From positions 62,001 to 126,000 of the forward strand of contig CBDDPW010000018.1 in the NCBI GenBank assembly GCA_965232535.1: a DNA stretch of 64,000 bases. The letters are read 5' to 3'. Under the pieces are notes generated by a model that had not been told where the DNA came from, did not search any database, and saw only the letters and a list, made by a program, of their open reading frames with translations. Position 1 is the first letter of the stretch. The number at the start of each line of letters is the position of its first letter. This document shows, in pieces, positions 27,019 through 34,907 of the stretch. Made by a program: the position numbers and the translations under genes. This DNA is from JAJDTR01 sp965232535. GTDB taxonomy: Bacteria > Poribacteria > WGA-4E > JAJDTR01.

Positions 27019-28491
27019 ATGATAAACGCTCACAAAGTCGCACTCGTTGTCGCGCTAGAATTTGTAATATTAAGCATACTCTTAACTAGCGATGTTTACG
27101 CACAATCAAGGGATGCAAAAACGATCCTCGACCAATTGCTATCCACCGACAAAAACCGGGGTTTAAGAAACTTTCCGCGTGCCAAGTTAGCCCGCTCAAT
27201 TGCTCTAGATAAAACGCTCTCTCCCAAAATTCGCGCCGACGTTCTAACCGCTGTATTGAGAGAGGAGATTGAAAATCCGTGTCCTATGCCAGGTTATATT
27301 CATGGTGGACACATCACACCTACCGACAAACTCAAGTGGGATTATGTCCGTGCACTTGCGGCTGTTGGCACCGAGGCAATCCCTCATCTGAGACCCCATC
27401 TCGCGCAATTAAAGTTGTCTGCGAAAGAAGCGGCGGGTGACTCCGAATACCAGAAATGGTTGAGAATGGAAGAGATATATCATATACGCTTCGCGCTTGG
27501 ATTACTCGGTGACATGGATGTTTTCCCGGACGTTTTGGCACTATTGGAGGACGATAGCGCCGATGGATACGTGCGAGAAATGGCTATTCACGTTCTGGAA
27601 GAACTGAAAAATGACGCGGCAATTCCCGCCTTGACCCGCGCTCTAAACGACGATTTTCATGTGGAGCATGAACTCCTCGGACACCCTCGCACGAGCTATC
27701 CTGTGCGGCGGGCAGCTTATGAAGCTCTCACGGAAATGGGGCTAAGGGTGGCACAAAACTACCACGGCGACATCCCGCACTTCCACGTGATTGAACCGCC
27801 TAATGTCGAGGAGATTTACAAGTTCCTGGCGGCTTCAGACCTAATAGCATCCGGGACTATCATGAAAGATGTTTTTGTTTTCGAAGGCGCGCCAGAATCC
27901 ACTTTCCCAACTGGTGAATTTGTAGCGAGTGTGCATACGGTTCAGGTTGAGGAGATTCTTTACGCAGAACGAGAGATCAAAGAGGGGATATTTTTCAAGC
28001 ATGGTGCTGAACACGCTGACTCGGCGAAGGACCAGAGAAAACCGTATCCGATTTTATTCGTCGACCAGTATGAGCCGTCGCGTCGCGAATCGTGGATACG
28101 ATTATCCGTAAATTTACCCTATCTGTTTTTCTTAAGCGTATCAGATTTTCCAACAGAAAAGCCGGAGAGTTACGTATATGAATATGATTTATCAATCGCT
28201 CCGTCAAAAGTGAAAACCTTTGCGAGCTCAAATGATACGTCCTTTTTTGAACCGGCTCTCGATTCCATGGATAGCACGCTGAATCTCACGAACAAATACG
28301 AAAAGACATGGCTTCCCTATGTTGAAGTGCTCGGTGAAGCCATGTCGATACCCGATTTGGAGCGCAAGGAGCGGCGCCTGCTTGAATTGGGCAACAACAG
28401 CGATGAGACGCTAGCTTCCAATGCCCGAAACCTCTTGACCCTCCTACGCGAACGTGTGCGGGAACAGTCAGATCGCCTACCTATAAAATGA
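27019..28491 (+). CDS. Secreted HEAT-repeat-like protein 1
   Basis: 490 residues. ATG 27019 preferred over 27001 because GAGGAGAACG lies just before it. Signal peptide up to SDVYA-QS. The N-terminal half is made of short helical repeats of HEAT type (ALAAVGTEAIPHLRPHL, FALGLLGDMDVFPDVLALL, VREMAIHVLEELKNDAAIPALTRAL). The C-terminal half has a beta-rich part (GTIMKDVFVFEGAPE, VHTVQVEEILYAE) and a last helix pair. No enzyme motif. First of three consecutive secreted helical-repeat proteins; possibly related by duplication, but the three share little direct sequence. Confidence 0.75.
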   Translation: MINAHKVALVVALEFVILSILLTSDVYAQSRDAKTILDQLLSTDKNRGLRNFPRAKLARSIALDKTLSPKIRADVLTAVLREEIENPCPMPGYIHGGHITPTDKLKWDYVRALAAVGTEAIPHLRPHLAQLKLSAKEAAGDSEYQKWLRMEEIYHIRFALGLLGDMDVFPDVLALLEDDSADGYVREMAIHVLEELKNDAAIPALTRALNDDFHVEHELLGHPRTSYPVRRAAYEALTEMGLRVAQNYHGDIPHFHVIEPPNVEEIYKFLAASDLIASGTIMKDVFVFEGAPESTFPTGEFVASVHTVQVEEILYAEREIKEGIFFKHGAEHADSAKDQRKPYPILFVDQYEPSRRESWIRLSVNLPYLFFLSVSDFPTEKPESYVYEYDLSIAPSKVKTFASSNDTSFFEPALDSMDSTLNLTNKYEKTWLPYVEVLGEAMSIPDLERKERRLLELGNNSDETLASNARNLLTLLRERVREQSDRLPIK

Positions 28492-28534
28492 GGCAACTCT
28501 ACCGGCCGCAAAACGATAAAAAAGGAGCCAATAG

Positions 28535-29545
28535 ATGACCCCAATAGTGTCACGCACCATTGTGGTTTTATTGCTCTTTGTAAATGTCACCCAGGCGGTA
28601 GCCTTTTGGAGACCGCCTACGAGGCATCTTCCTCAACAGGAGCTAGAACCGATTCTGGAAGTGTGGGACAAAGCTGTTGCAAGCGGTATTCTTGAAGATT
28701 ATGAAACCGCGTTATTATGTGTAATCGAGGTAATGCCTTACACCGAAAATGTCGGATCCGCTTCGATTGGAGGCGCTCGTTTTGTCCCCTTTAGCAACCC
28801 GGAGATAGTTGATCGGATTGTTGATTATTACTTGGCGGTTATGGATTCAAAAGAATCTGGAAAATCTCTGTACAGAGGAGTTCGGAACGAATATTCCAGT
28901 GACTACGTAAGACTTGAGTTGGGGGTCGCCAAGGTTGTTGCCGAGTGTGCCGAATCCACGCTTGACCTCCGTGTCTACGACAAAGTACTGCCGTATAGAC
29001 TCGGACTCTCCGGACGCTTTCGAACTCTCTACCTCGCCTCCGTAAATCCCAGACGGACATTGAATTACCTTTTTGGGACCCAAATTGATGCAAATTACTC
29101 CGGAACAGGTTGGGGAGAGTTCATGGAACATGCATTTGCCATCTTATCATACATGACTATGCAGTCCCCCAAAGCCCTTGAGGCTGAACGAGAACGGGTA
29201 TTCGCGTTTATCGCCGAACATGTTAAGTTCTTCGCTGCTGGGGACAAAGATTTTAAAAGGGACAATCCCGCGGAACACCTCAATAGGCAATCGGCTTATC
29301 AGCACATGCTTAAGTCAAATGACTATTTTGCGCGGAATGACGCCCTTGATGTGGTGGAGTTTTTGGGAACAATCACCGAAGTGCCGCTGGTTGAGGCTAT
29401 TATTCATGATGCAGAGGTGTGGAACGCCGAACGCCCTCCAGCCAGATCTAGCCGTCATCTCGAAAATCCCGAACAGATTCGGGAAAAAGGCTTGCGGATA
29501 ATTGAAAAACTTCGGCGCCGAACACCGCCAAAGGAAAACAAATGA
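28535..29545 (+). CDS. Secreted helical protein of unknown function
   Basis: 336 residues; AAAAAAGGAGCC precedes the ATG. Signal peptide MTPIVSRTIVVLLLFVNVTQAVA. The rest is mainly helical (LEPILEVWDKAVASGILEDYETALL, RLELGVAKVVAECAESTLD, HAFAILSYMTMQSPKALEAERERVFAFI). It follows the first HEAT protein by 43 bp, so the two are likely in one operon. Family not recognised. Confidence 0.65.
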   Translation: MTPIVSRTIVVLLLFVNVTQAVAFWRPPTRHLPQQELEPILEVWDKAVASGILEDYETALLCVIEVMPYTENVGSASIGGARFVPFSNPEIVDRIVDYYLAVMDSKESGKSLYRGVRNEYSSDYVRLELGVAKVVAECAESTLDLRVYDKVLPYRLGLSGRFRTLYLASVNPRRTLNYLFGTQIDANYSGTGWGEFMEHAFAILSYMTMQSPKALEAERERVFAFIAEHVKFFAAGDKDFKRDNPAEHLNRQSAYQHMLKSNDYFARNDALDVVEFLGTITEVPLVEAIIHDAEVWNAERPPARSSRHLENPEQIREKGLRIIEKLRRRTPPKENK

Positions 29546-29641
29546 TAGCCGAATCGTATATACTTTACCGTTGATTATAGTCATTGCAACTAAAAATTAC
29601 ACATTTGTTTATTAACATATCCCAATTCTCACCCCTGTTCC

Positions 29642-29666
29642 GTAGGTCGGGTTTCTAGCCCGACCC
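29642..29666 (+). repeat. GTAGG palindrome, TCGGGTTTCTAGCCCGA type
   Basis: GTAGGTCGGGTTTCTAGCCC then GACCC: perfect GGTCGGGTT-type stem. A stem sequence not found elsewhere in the window. Confidence 0.8.
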
Positions 29667-29825
29667 GCTCAACGGCAAACATCGCGAAACGGGAGATTGT
29701 AAGCTAGGTCGAGTCAATCAACGCTCATATGTGTAAATATAAATGACAATAACGGCCAACTCCGCTAATGGACAGGTGCCGTGCCTTAGAATCCAGTCTA
29801 GAGTTAGTAACAGGAGGATCGCACC

Positions 29826-31607
29826 ATGCTAAAATCCGTTTTTGCTTCATCAGTCACAGTATTCACGGTATTCACGTTCTCAATCTTCTGCTCTCCATCA
29901 GAGGCGTACTATGTGAGAGGTTGTTCCGGATCTAATAAGACAACTCCAATCTTGCATCATAAAAAGGTCGCCGAAGACGCATCGGCAACGAGTGATGAGC
30001 GCATAAGCGCAATACGATGTTTGCGTGAATACGGGGCGGAAGGCGCCCGCATTCTTTCTGGCTTACTTGAGCGTGACTTCGGAAATGATGACGTAATGAT
30101 CTACATTCTGAATTCGCTTGGAGAGATTAGAGATAGGAACGTGATAGCCGCGCTTCAGAGCTTCATCAAGCGCATTGACGCCGATCTTGATAGCACCCGG
30201 TCAGCTTCTTTTCCCTTAAATCACAAAGAGTTACGGTACAAAGAACAGGCTATTGAGATTTTGGCAAAATTGTCTCTGTCTGCTTACGACGAACCCAGCG
30301 GCATTCACCCATTGACTCCCGCGGGAAGACACGAAGATGGAAGAGTTACAATAGTAGTCTGCGGCGGCATCACTTGGTATAGGCGGTTTGATTCCGTCGG
30401 AATCCGCCCCAGGCCGTCCGATGCTAGAAAGATCGTAAAATATCTAAAAGAAATCCAGAACGCTAAACCCGCGACGAAGAAAGAGGCATCCATTGTCAAA
30501 ACTGCGACAGAAGGCATAAAGCTGATCGAATATCGGATTGAACTCCTTAAGGAATATGGACCAGAATTGATTCGACGAGAAACGGATTCAAAAAACGGCT
30601 GGAAAACAACTCTTCACATTAAAGATATTGCGCGGAGCATAGGCGAAGTCCAATATACAGCTACTTATCAGGCTGTTTTTGATGCGTTAGTCGGCGAAAT
30701 TGAGGGAGAACTTTCTTCGTTTGAATCGTTAATTTCATTGACAAGAGCGCTGCGCTCCACTTCCGATACATATCGGGCTGTTTATGATGCGTTAGCCGGC
30801 GAAATTGAGGGAGTGCTTTCGTCCGAATCGGTAAATTCATTGAAAAAAGCGCTGAGCGACGCCTCCGATGACGTGAGGTGGCGCGCCGTTGTTTTACTCG
30901 GCCATTCGAGACACCCCAACGCAATACCGGCCATTTATGAGCGCTTGAGGAACGACTCTTCTCTACAGGTGCGATTGCAGGCAGCGGATAGTTTAGGGCG
31001 TCTGGCAGGGGAAAAAGCTGTTCCCGCTCTGGAAGAGGCGCTCGCTAACGATCCGGCGATGGTGGACGGCGTGATTTTTGGATTGGGACATGCCGGAGGC
31101 GCTGGTGTGCCGCCCTTAATCAAGATGCTCAATGATGAAATAGACAATTCCGCCGGCGACTGCCGCGTTGCCGATTTGATTGTTTACAGCTTGAAAAATA
31201 CGGGCGATAGGCGAGCGATTCAACCCCTTATTGATATCATAAAACGTCCTGCTGATTACAGAACAGACTGGACCTCCACCCAAGAGTTCGCGGCACAGGT
31301 TCTAGTGCGTTTTGCAATTCGCAAACACTACTATAGAACCCTTTACTATCAACGCAGCGCCGCAGAAGGAATTGCTGTCACCCCGGAAGCGCACCACCAA
31401 GTCAGCGAACGGGATATTGAGCGGATAGTTGCCGCCGTGAAGAACGCAGGATACGACATTGATAAGTTGGAAAGAAACTTTTTGGGGCAGGACATTGAGC
31501 GGACAATTGCCGCCGAGATAAAAGCCCGAAACGACATTGATAGATCAAATGAGTTAAAGAGGAGACTTTTTCTGGATGATTCAGTGCCACGACCCCAGGG
31601 AAATTAA
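29826..31607 (+). CDS. Secreted HEAT-repeat protein 2
   Basis: 593 residues with a signal peptide (MLKSVFASSVTVFTVFTFSIFCSPSEA) and AGGAGGATCGC before the ATG. HEAT repeats are clear in residues 335-480 (ASDDVRWRAVVLLGHSRHPNAI, SSLQVRLQAADSLGRLAGEKAV, VIYSLKNTGDRRAIQPLI). Two internal duplications: YQAVFDALVGEIEGELSS and YRAVYDALAGEIEGVLSS (about 30 residues apart), and DIERIVAAVKNAGYDID versus DIERTIAAEIKARNDID near the C-terminus. Such repeats form curved scaffolds for protein contacts. Confidence 0.8.
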   Translation: MLKSVFASSVTVFTVFTFSIFCSPSEAYYVRGCSGSNKTTPILHHKKVAEDASATSDERISAIRCLREYGAEGARILSGLLERDFGNDDVMIYILNSLGEIRDRNVIAALQSFIKRIDADLDSTRSASFPLNHKELRYKEQAIEILAKLSLSAYDEPSGIHPLTPAGRHEDGRVTIVVCGGITWYRRFDSVGIRPRPSDARKIVKYLKEIQNAKPATKKEASIVKTATEGIKLIEYRIELLKEYGPELIRRETDSKNGWKTTLHIKDIARSIGEVQYTATYQAVFDALVGEIEGELSSFESLISLTRALRSTSDTYRAVYDALAGEIEGVLSSESVNSLKKALSDASDDVRWRAVVLLGHSRHPNAIPAIYERLRNDSSLQVRLQAADSLGRLAGEKAVPALEEALANDPAMVDGVIFGLGHAGGAGVPPLIKMLNDEIDNSAGDCRVADLIVYSLKNTGDRRAIQPLIDIIKRPADYRTDWTSTQEFAAQVLVRFAIRKHYYRTLYYQRSAAEGIAVTPEAHHQVSERDIERIVAAVKNAGYDIDKLERNFLGQDIERTIAAEIKARNDIDRSNELKRRLFLDDSVPRPQGN

Positions 31608-31724
31608 ACACAAAATACGCAATCTTCGAATCAGCGCCGCATTATGTTTCACTGCGGATTCAATCCATCCACGACATTGCAAAACCATTTCTTTTGGTCG
31701 TTGACACTTACGCAGTTCAAACTC

Positions 31725-31827
31725 GTGGGTTGGGTTGAACGAAAATTCAAAGGACATCGCGCACAGAAAGAGGACTTTCGACGTTTTCTCCCGCATGAAA
31801 ACGCAGGATATTAGAGTGAAACCCAAC
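31725..31827 (+). repeat. 103-bp element with GTGGGTTGGGTT / AACCCAAC arms
   Basis: Left arm GTGGGTTGGGTTGAACG, right arm GAGTGAAACCCAAC. Same length within 1 bp as 40566-40667 and 57238-57340, while the interiors are largely different. Confidence 0.75.
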
Positions 31828-31877
31828 TTACCGATCCGTATATCCAGCGTACAATGGGTGTGTTCTTACAGACCTCT

Positions 31878-32777
31878 CTAGCTCTGCGGATAAATCAGAT
31901 GTCCCTTCCTCCCGGGGCGGGTGCGGAAAAGACATCCCCCCGCCGTAACGTACAGCGTCTGCAAATCCGGATCACCGAAGGTGCAGTTCGTCGGCTGATC
32001 TGTCGGCACCGGATGCGTCTCCAGAACGCGGCCATTGGGCGTGAAAACGTAAAGCATCGGTCCGGGACCGCTTTCCTCCCAACCCGCGGTGGCGATGATG
32101 TTCCCGTCGCTGTCCCAGCACATGCCGTCAATTCCGCGATGCGGGTAGAAGTTGTGCAGCACCTCGCATGCGCCCGTTGATCCGTCGTCGTTGATAGGAT
32201 ACCGCCTCAATTCGCGCGGATTGTTGTCGCCGTAAGCGCTCTGCGCAACGTAGAGCCACTTCCCGTCCCGCGAGACTAAGATGCCGTTCGGACTCGTCGT
32301 GTCATGCGTCACGCGGCTTATCTCCCTCGAGTCATCCCCACGCGGATCCAGCCGGTACACTGATCGGTGATCAAGTTCCAAATCAGCCGTTTCGTCGCCG
32401 TACCGAGGATCGGTGAACCATAACCTGCCCTGCGCATCGAAGGCGAGATCGTTCGGACTGTTGAGGCGCTTCCCTTCAAACTCCTGCGCGACGATCGTTG
32501 TTGTTCCGTCCGCATTGTAGCGTGAGACCCGCCGTCCGCCCTCTCCGTCGCTGAACATCTTGTTGCCTTCGCAGGCGTAGAGATTGCCATCCTTGTCAAA
32601 AATCAGCCCGTTCGCCTCGTTCGTCCCGGATCGAAATGTGGTGCATTCACCGCTTTCCGGATCGTAGCGCATCACGCGGCTAGTCGAAATATCCGTAAAC
32701 AGCAGGGCTTCTCCATTCCATGCCGGTCCTTCGGCGAAACCGTACGGTCCAGCAACCTGTTCAAACTCCCAACTCAT
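31878..32777 (-). CDS. SMP-30/gluconolactonase-family beta-propeller
   Basis: 299 residues. The ATG at 32777 (MSWEFEQVAGPYGFAEGPAW) has GGAGGACAG before it, so it is preferred over the codon at 32816. Family marks: EGPAWNGEALLFTDI (metal-binding Glu), NGLIFDKDGNLYACEG, LNSPNDLAFDAQGRLWFTDPRYG (metal-binding Asn/Asp), SPNGILVSRDGKWLYVAQS, GIDGMCWDSDGNIIAT. Members open sugar lactones, giving aldonic acids that dehydratases such as those at 24887 and 49810 could use. No signal peptide. Confidence 0.9.
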   Translation of the reverse strand: MSWEFEQVAGPYGFAEGPAWNGEALLFTDISTSRVMRYDPESGECTTFRSGTNEANGLIFDKDGNLYACEGNKMFSDGEGGRRVSRYNADGTTTIVAQEFEGKRLNSPNDLAFDAQGRLWFTDPRYGDETADLELDHRSVYRLDPRGDDSREISRVTHDTTSPNGILVSRDGKWLYVAQSAYGDNNPRELRRYPINDDGSTGACEVLHNFYPHRGIDGMCWDSDGNIIATAGWEESGPGPMLYVFTPNGRVLETHPVPTDQPTNCTFGDPDLQTLYVTAGGCLFRTRPGRKGHLIYPQS

Positions 32778-32852
32778 AACTCTGTCCTCCTTCATTCGCT
32801 TGTGGAATAAATTCAAATGTGATATAGTGCGTTAGCTCGACTTTGAACATTT

Positions 32853-32960
32853 GTAGGGTGGAATCAAATGAGCGGATAGATCAAGTGACCGATTAGAATC
32901 AAACGAGTGCATAACGAGTGCGATAGTAAATCCCCTTGCCCCGCCAGCTTTGCGCGGAGA
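32853..32960 (+). repeat. GTAGG palindrome with three AAGCGA-type elements
   Basis: GTAGGGTGGAATC, then AAATGAGCGGATA, GATCAAGTGACCGATTAGAA, TCAAACGAGTGCATAACGAG and TGCGATAGTAAATCC, then CTTGCCCCGCCAGC. Three partial or whole elements are nested, each starting at an ATC. Confidence 0.8.
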
Positions 32961-33062
32961 TAAAACTTCTTGCTCCACTCTACGCAAGTTTCTTTACTTG
33001 ACCACAATATCAACGTACTTGCATTTCTATAGAAATAGTATACCACCCCAAACAGAACGCGC

Positions 33063-33698
33063 ATGATTCTAGACCAATTGGTCGTAAGCCCCTTTCAATC
33101 AAACTGCTGGATCTTCGGCTGCGGCGAAACCCGTGAAGGCGTCGTAATTGATCCGGGCGATGAACCCGAACGCATCTTGGAATCCACCCGAAAACACGGA
33201 TTAACCGTCAAATACCTCATTCATACGCACGGACATCTCGACCATGTGGGCGCTACCGCCGCGGTCCAACGCGAAACGAAAGCCTTAACCCTTATCCACG
33301 AAGCCGACCAAATCATGCTCGACAATCTGCCTGCTCAAGCCGCCCTGTTTGGAGGAGGCGATCCTGAGATTCCGACCGTCGACGAGTACATCAAAGAAGG
33401 CGACCAAATCTCCTTTGGACACTACGTCCTGTTAGTCATTGAAACCCCCGGGCACAGTCCCGGAGGCGTCTGCCTCAAGATAGAGGGAAGTGAAAAAGGC
33501 GTTTTCGCTGGCGACACGCTCTTCCAGAACAGCATTGGTCGAACCGATCTGTGGGGCGGTTCCTACGATCAACTGCTAGATTCAATCCAAGACCAACTCC
33601 TGCCGCTGAACGACGACACCCCAGTCTTCCCCGGTCACGGTCCCCAAACCACCATAGGCGCCGAAAAACGAAATAACCCCTTCCTGCAAGGGCTATGA
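33063..33698 (+). CDS. Metallo-beta-lactamase-fold hydrolase (glyoxalase II-like)
   Basis: 211 residues. Metal motif THGHLDH at residues 55-61, followed by the later ligands in ETPGHSPGG and FAGDTLF, and the C-terminal FPGHGPQTTIG. Length and motif spacing fit the short glyoxalase II-like / persulfide dioxygenase-like group; thioester or similar hydrolysis is likely in the cytoplasm. The TGA stop overlaps the GAAACCGAG hairpin beginning at 33697. Confidence 0.9.
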   Translation: MILDQLVVSPFQSNCWIFGCGETREGVVIDPGDEPERILESTRKHGLTVKYLIHTHGHLDHVGATAAVQRETKALTLIHEADQIMLDNLPAQAALFGGGDPEIPTVDEYIKEGDQISFGHYVLLVIETPGHSPGGVCLKIEGSEKGVFAGDTLFQNSIGRTDLWGGSYDQLLDSIQDQLLPLNDDTPVFPGHGPQTTIGAEKRNNPFLQGL

Positions 33699-33728
33699 AA
33701 CCGAGTTTTTTCCTCAAAACTCGGTTCC
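33697..33728. repeat. GAAACCGAG hairpin overlapping a stop codon
   Basis: GAAACCGAGTTTTTTCCTCA then AAACTCGGTTCC. The TGA of the hydrolase gene shares its last two bases with the first bases of this hairpin. Same family as 24675 and 44612; compensatory changes (AAG to GAG, CTT to CTC) keep the stem paired. Confidence 0.75.
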
Positions 33729-33744
33729 TTCGATTTGCCTTGTT

Positions 33745-33872
33745 GTAGGGTGCGCAATGATCAAACGAACGAATAGTGAGTGATCAAGGGACATGAATAA
33801 TGACCGCGATAGAACTCCTATAGAAATCCTGCCTGCCTTTGCGTTATGTAGGAGCGATCTCCAGGTCGCGAC
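33745..33872 (+). repeat. GTAGG palindromes, one filled, one empty
   Basis: 33745-33840: GTAGGGTGCGCAAT then GATCAAACGAACGAATAGTG, GATCAAGGGACATGAATAAT, CGCGATAGAACTCC and a last TAGAAATCCTG: two nested AAGCGA-type elements. 33848-33872: GTAGGAGCGATCTCCAGGTC then GCGAC, an empty variant. Confidence 0.75.
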
Positions 33873-33916
33873 CTCCCGATTTGCGTTAAACACTCGCTGA
33901 GCGAACCACTAAACGC

Positions 33917-33965
33917 CCGCAATCAAGGCAATCCCCAAATCACATGAATCACAGTTCAGACAATC
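33917..33965 (+). repeat. Right half of the CACAGTTCAGACAATC repeat
   Basis: GCAATCAAGG, CAATCCCCAAATCACATG, AATCACAGTTCAGACAAT: third copy of the repeat at 21358 and 24720, here between converging genes and without the left half. Confidence 0.65.
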
Positions 33966-34064
33966 TTCTCACCGCCGGTTCTTTTCCTAGTTTTCCCGGT
34001 ATCTGGTCTTCTCGTTTTCCCGTCTTCCTGTCTTCCGCCCTTCCAATCTTCCCGGAGCGTTTCC

Positions 34065-34841
34065 CTACTGCCAAGCCTCACACCCCTGAAAACGCATGTG
34101 CACACCCTCAACGTACTTCGGCCTCGTGAGATAGTCATTCACGCCCGGAACCGCGTCGCCGCGCAGCAGAAACGCGCACGATACCGGTTGGCTGACGATG
34201 CGCGTGCTCGTCGGAATATAGCGAATCGTCAAGCCGCCGCGCCGTTTCGACGATGTGTTCGCGTTCGAACCGTGTATAATGTTCGGGTGATGCACCGAGA
34301 CATCTCCCGCCTTGAGCACAAAGTCAACGGCGCGGGACTCATCGACCAACTCGGGATCAATTCCGGACCTGAGCACGTTGGGAATGTCCGTACGAGGTTT
34401 CATCTCATGCAGGTCCAGCCTGTGTGTTCCCGGAATCACGCGCATACAACCGTTATCCGGTGTGGAATCATCGACGGCGAGCCACAGCGTCACGACCTCC
34501 ATCGGCTCCAAAGGCCAGTAACTGCCGTCCTGATGCCATAGCACCGGATGCCCGTCGGACGGCGGTTTGCAGATATAGTGCGAGGCGAATAGCGCGATGT
34601 TCGGTCCGACGAAAATCTCCGCGATGTCCACCAGTCGTTCATCGCTAACGAGCCGCACCCAAAACGGATCGTCGGCGACTAGCGGATGATGGTATTGCTC
34701 CGGTCGTAACTCCGGATTCTTCTCCTGCAGCCAGTCCAGATGACAACTCGCCTCCTGCACTAATCCGACGTCAAGCACATCCCGAAAGATTGCGTACCCA
34801 TCCCGTTTGAATTGCTGAAGAACGTCATCTTTGCTACTCAT
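34065..34841 (-). CDS. Phytanoyl-CoA dioxygenase (PhyH) family oxygenase
   Basis: 258 residues; ATG 34841 follows AAGGAGGATTG (the codon at 34844 is a TTG). Fe(II)/2-oxoglutarate oxygenase marks: VLWHQDGSYWPLEP holds the His-x-Asp of the iron site, DNGCMRVIPGTHRL is the usual strand-turn, and VSVHHPNIIHGSNANTSSKRRGGLTIRYI gives the second His and the 2-oxoglutarate-binding Arg. Such enzymes hydroxylate small molecules; the family is greatly expanded in Poribacteria-like genomes. Substrate unknown. Confidence 0.9.
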   Translation of the reverse strand: MSSKDDVLQQFKRDGYAIFRDVLDVGLVQEASCHLDWLQEKNPELRPEQYHHPLVADDPFWVRLVSDERLVDIAEIFVGPNIALFASHYICKPPSDGHPVLWHQDGSYWPLEPMEVVTLWLAVDDSTPDNGCMRVIPGTHRLDLHEMKPRTDIPNVLRSGIDPELVDESRAVDFVLKAGDVSVHHPNIIHGSNANTSSKRRGGLTIRYIPTSTRIVSQPVSCAFLLRGDAVPGVNDYLTRPKYVEGVHMRFQGCEAWQ

Positions 34842-34907
34842 CAATCCTCCTTCCGGACAGCGCGATTAGAATCTTCTGAGAGGAATCCCCGGCCGCACTT
34901 ACTGACA

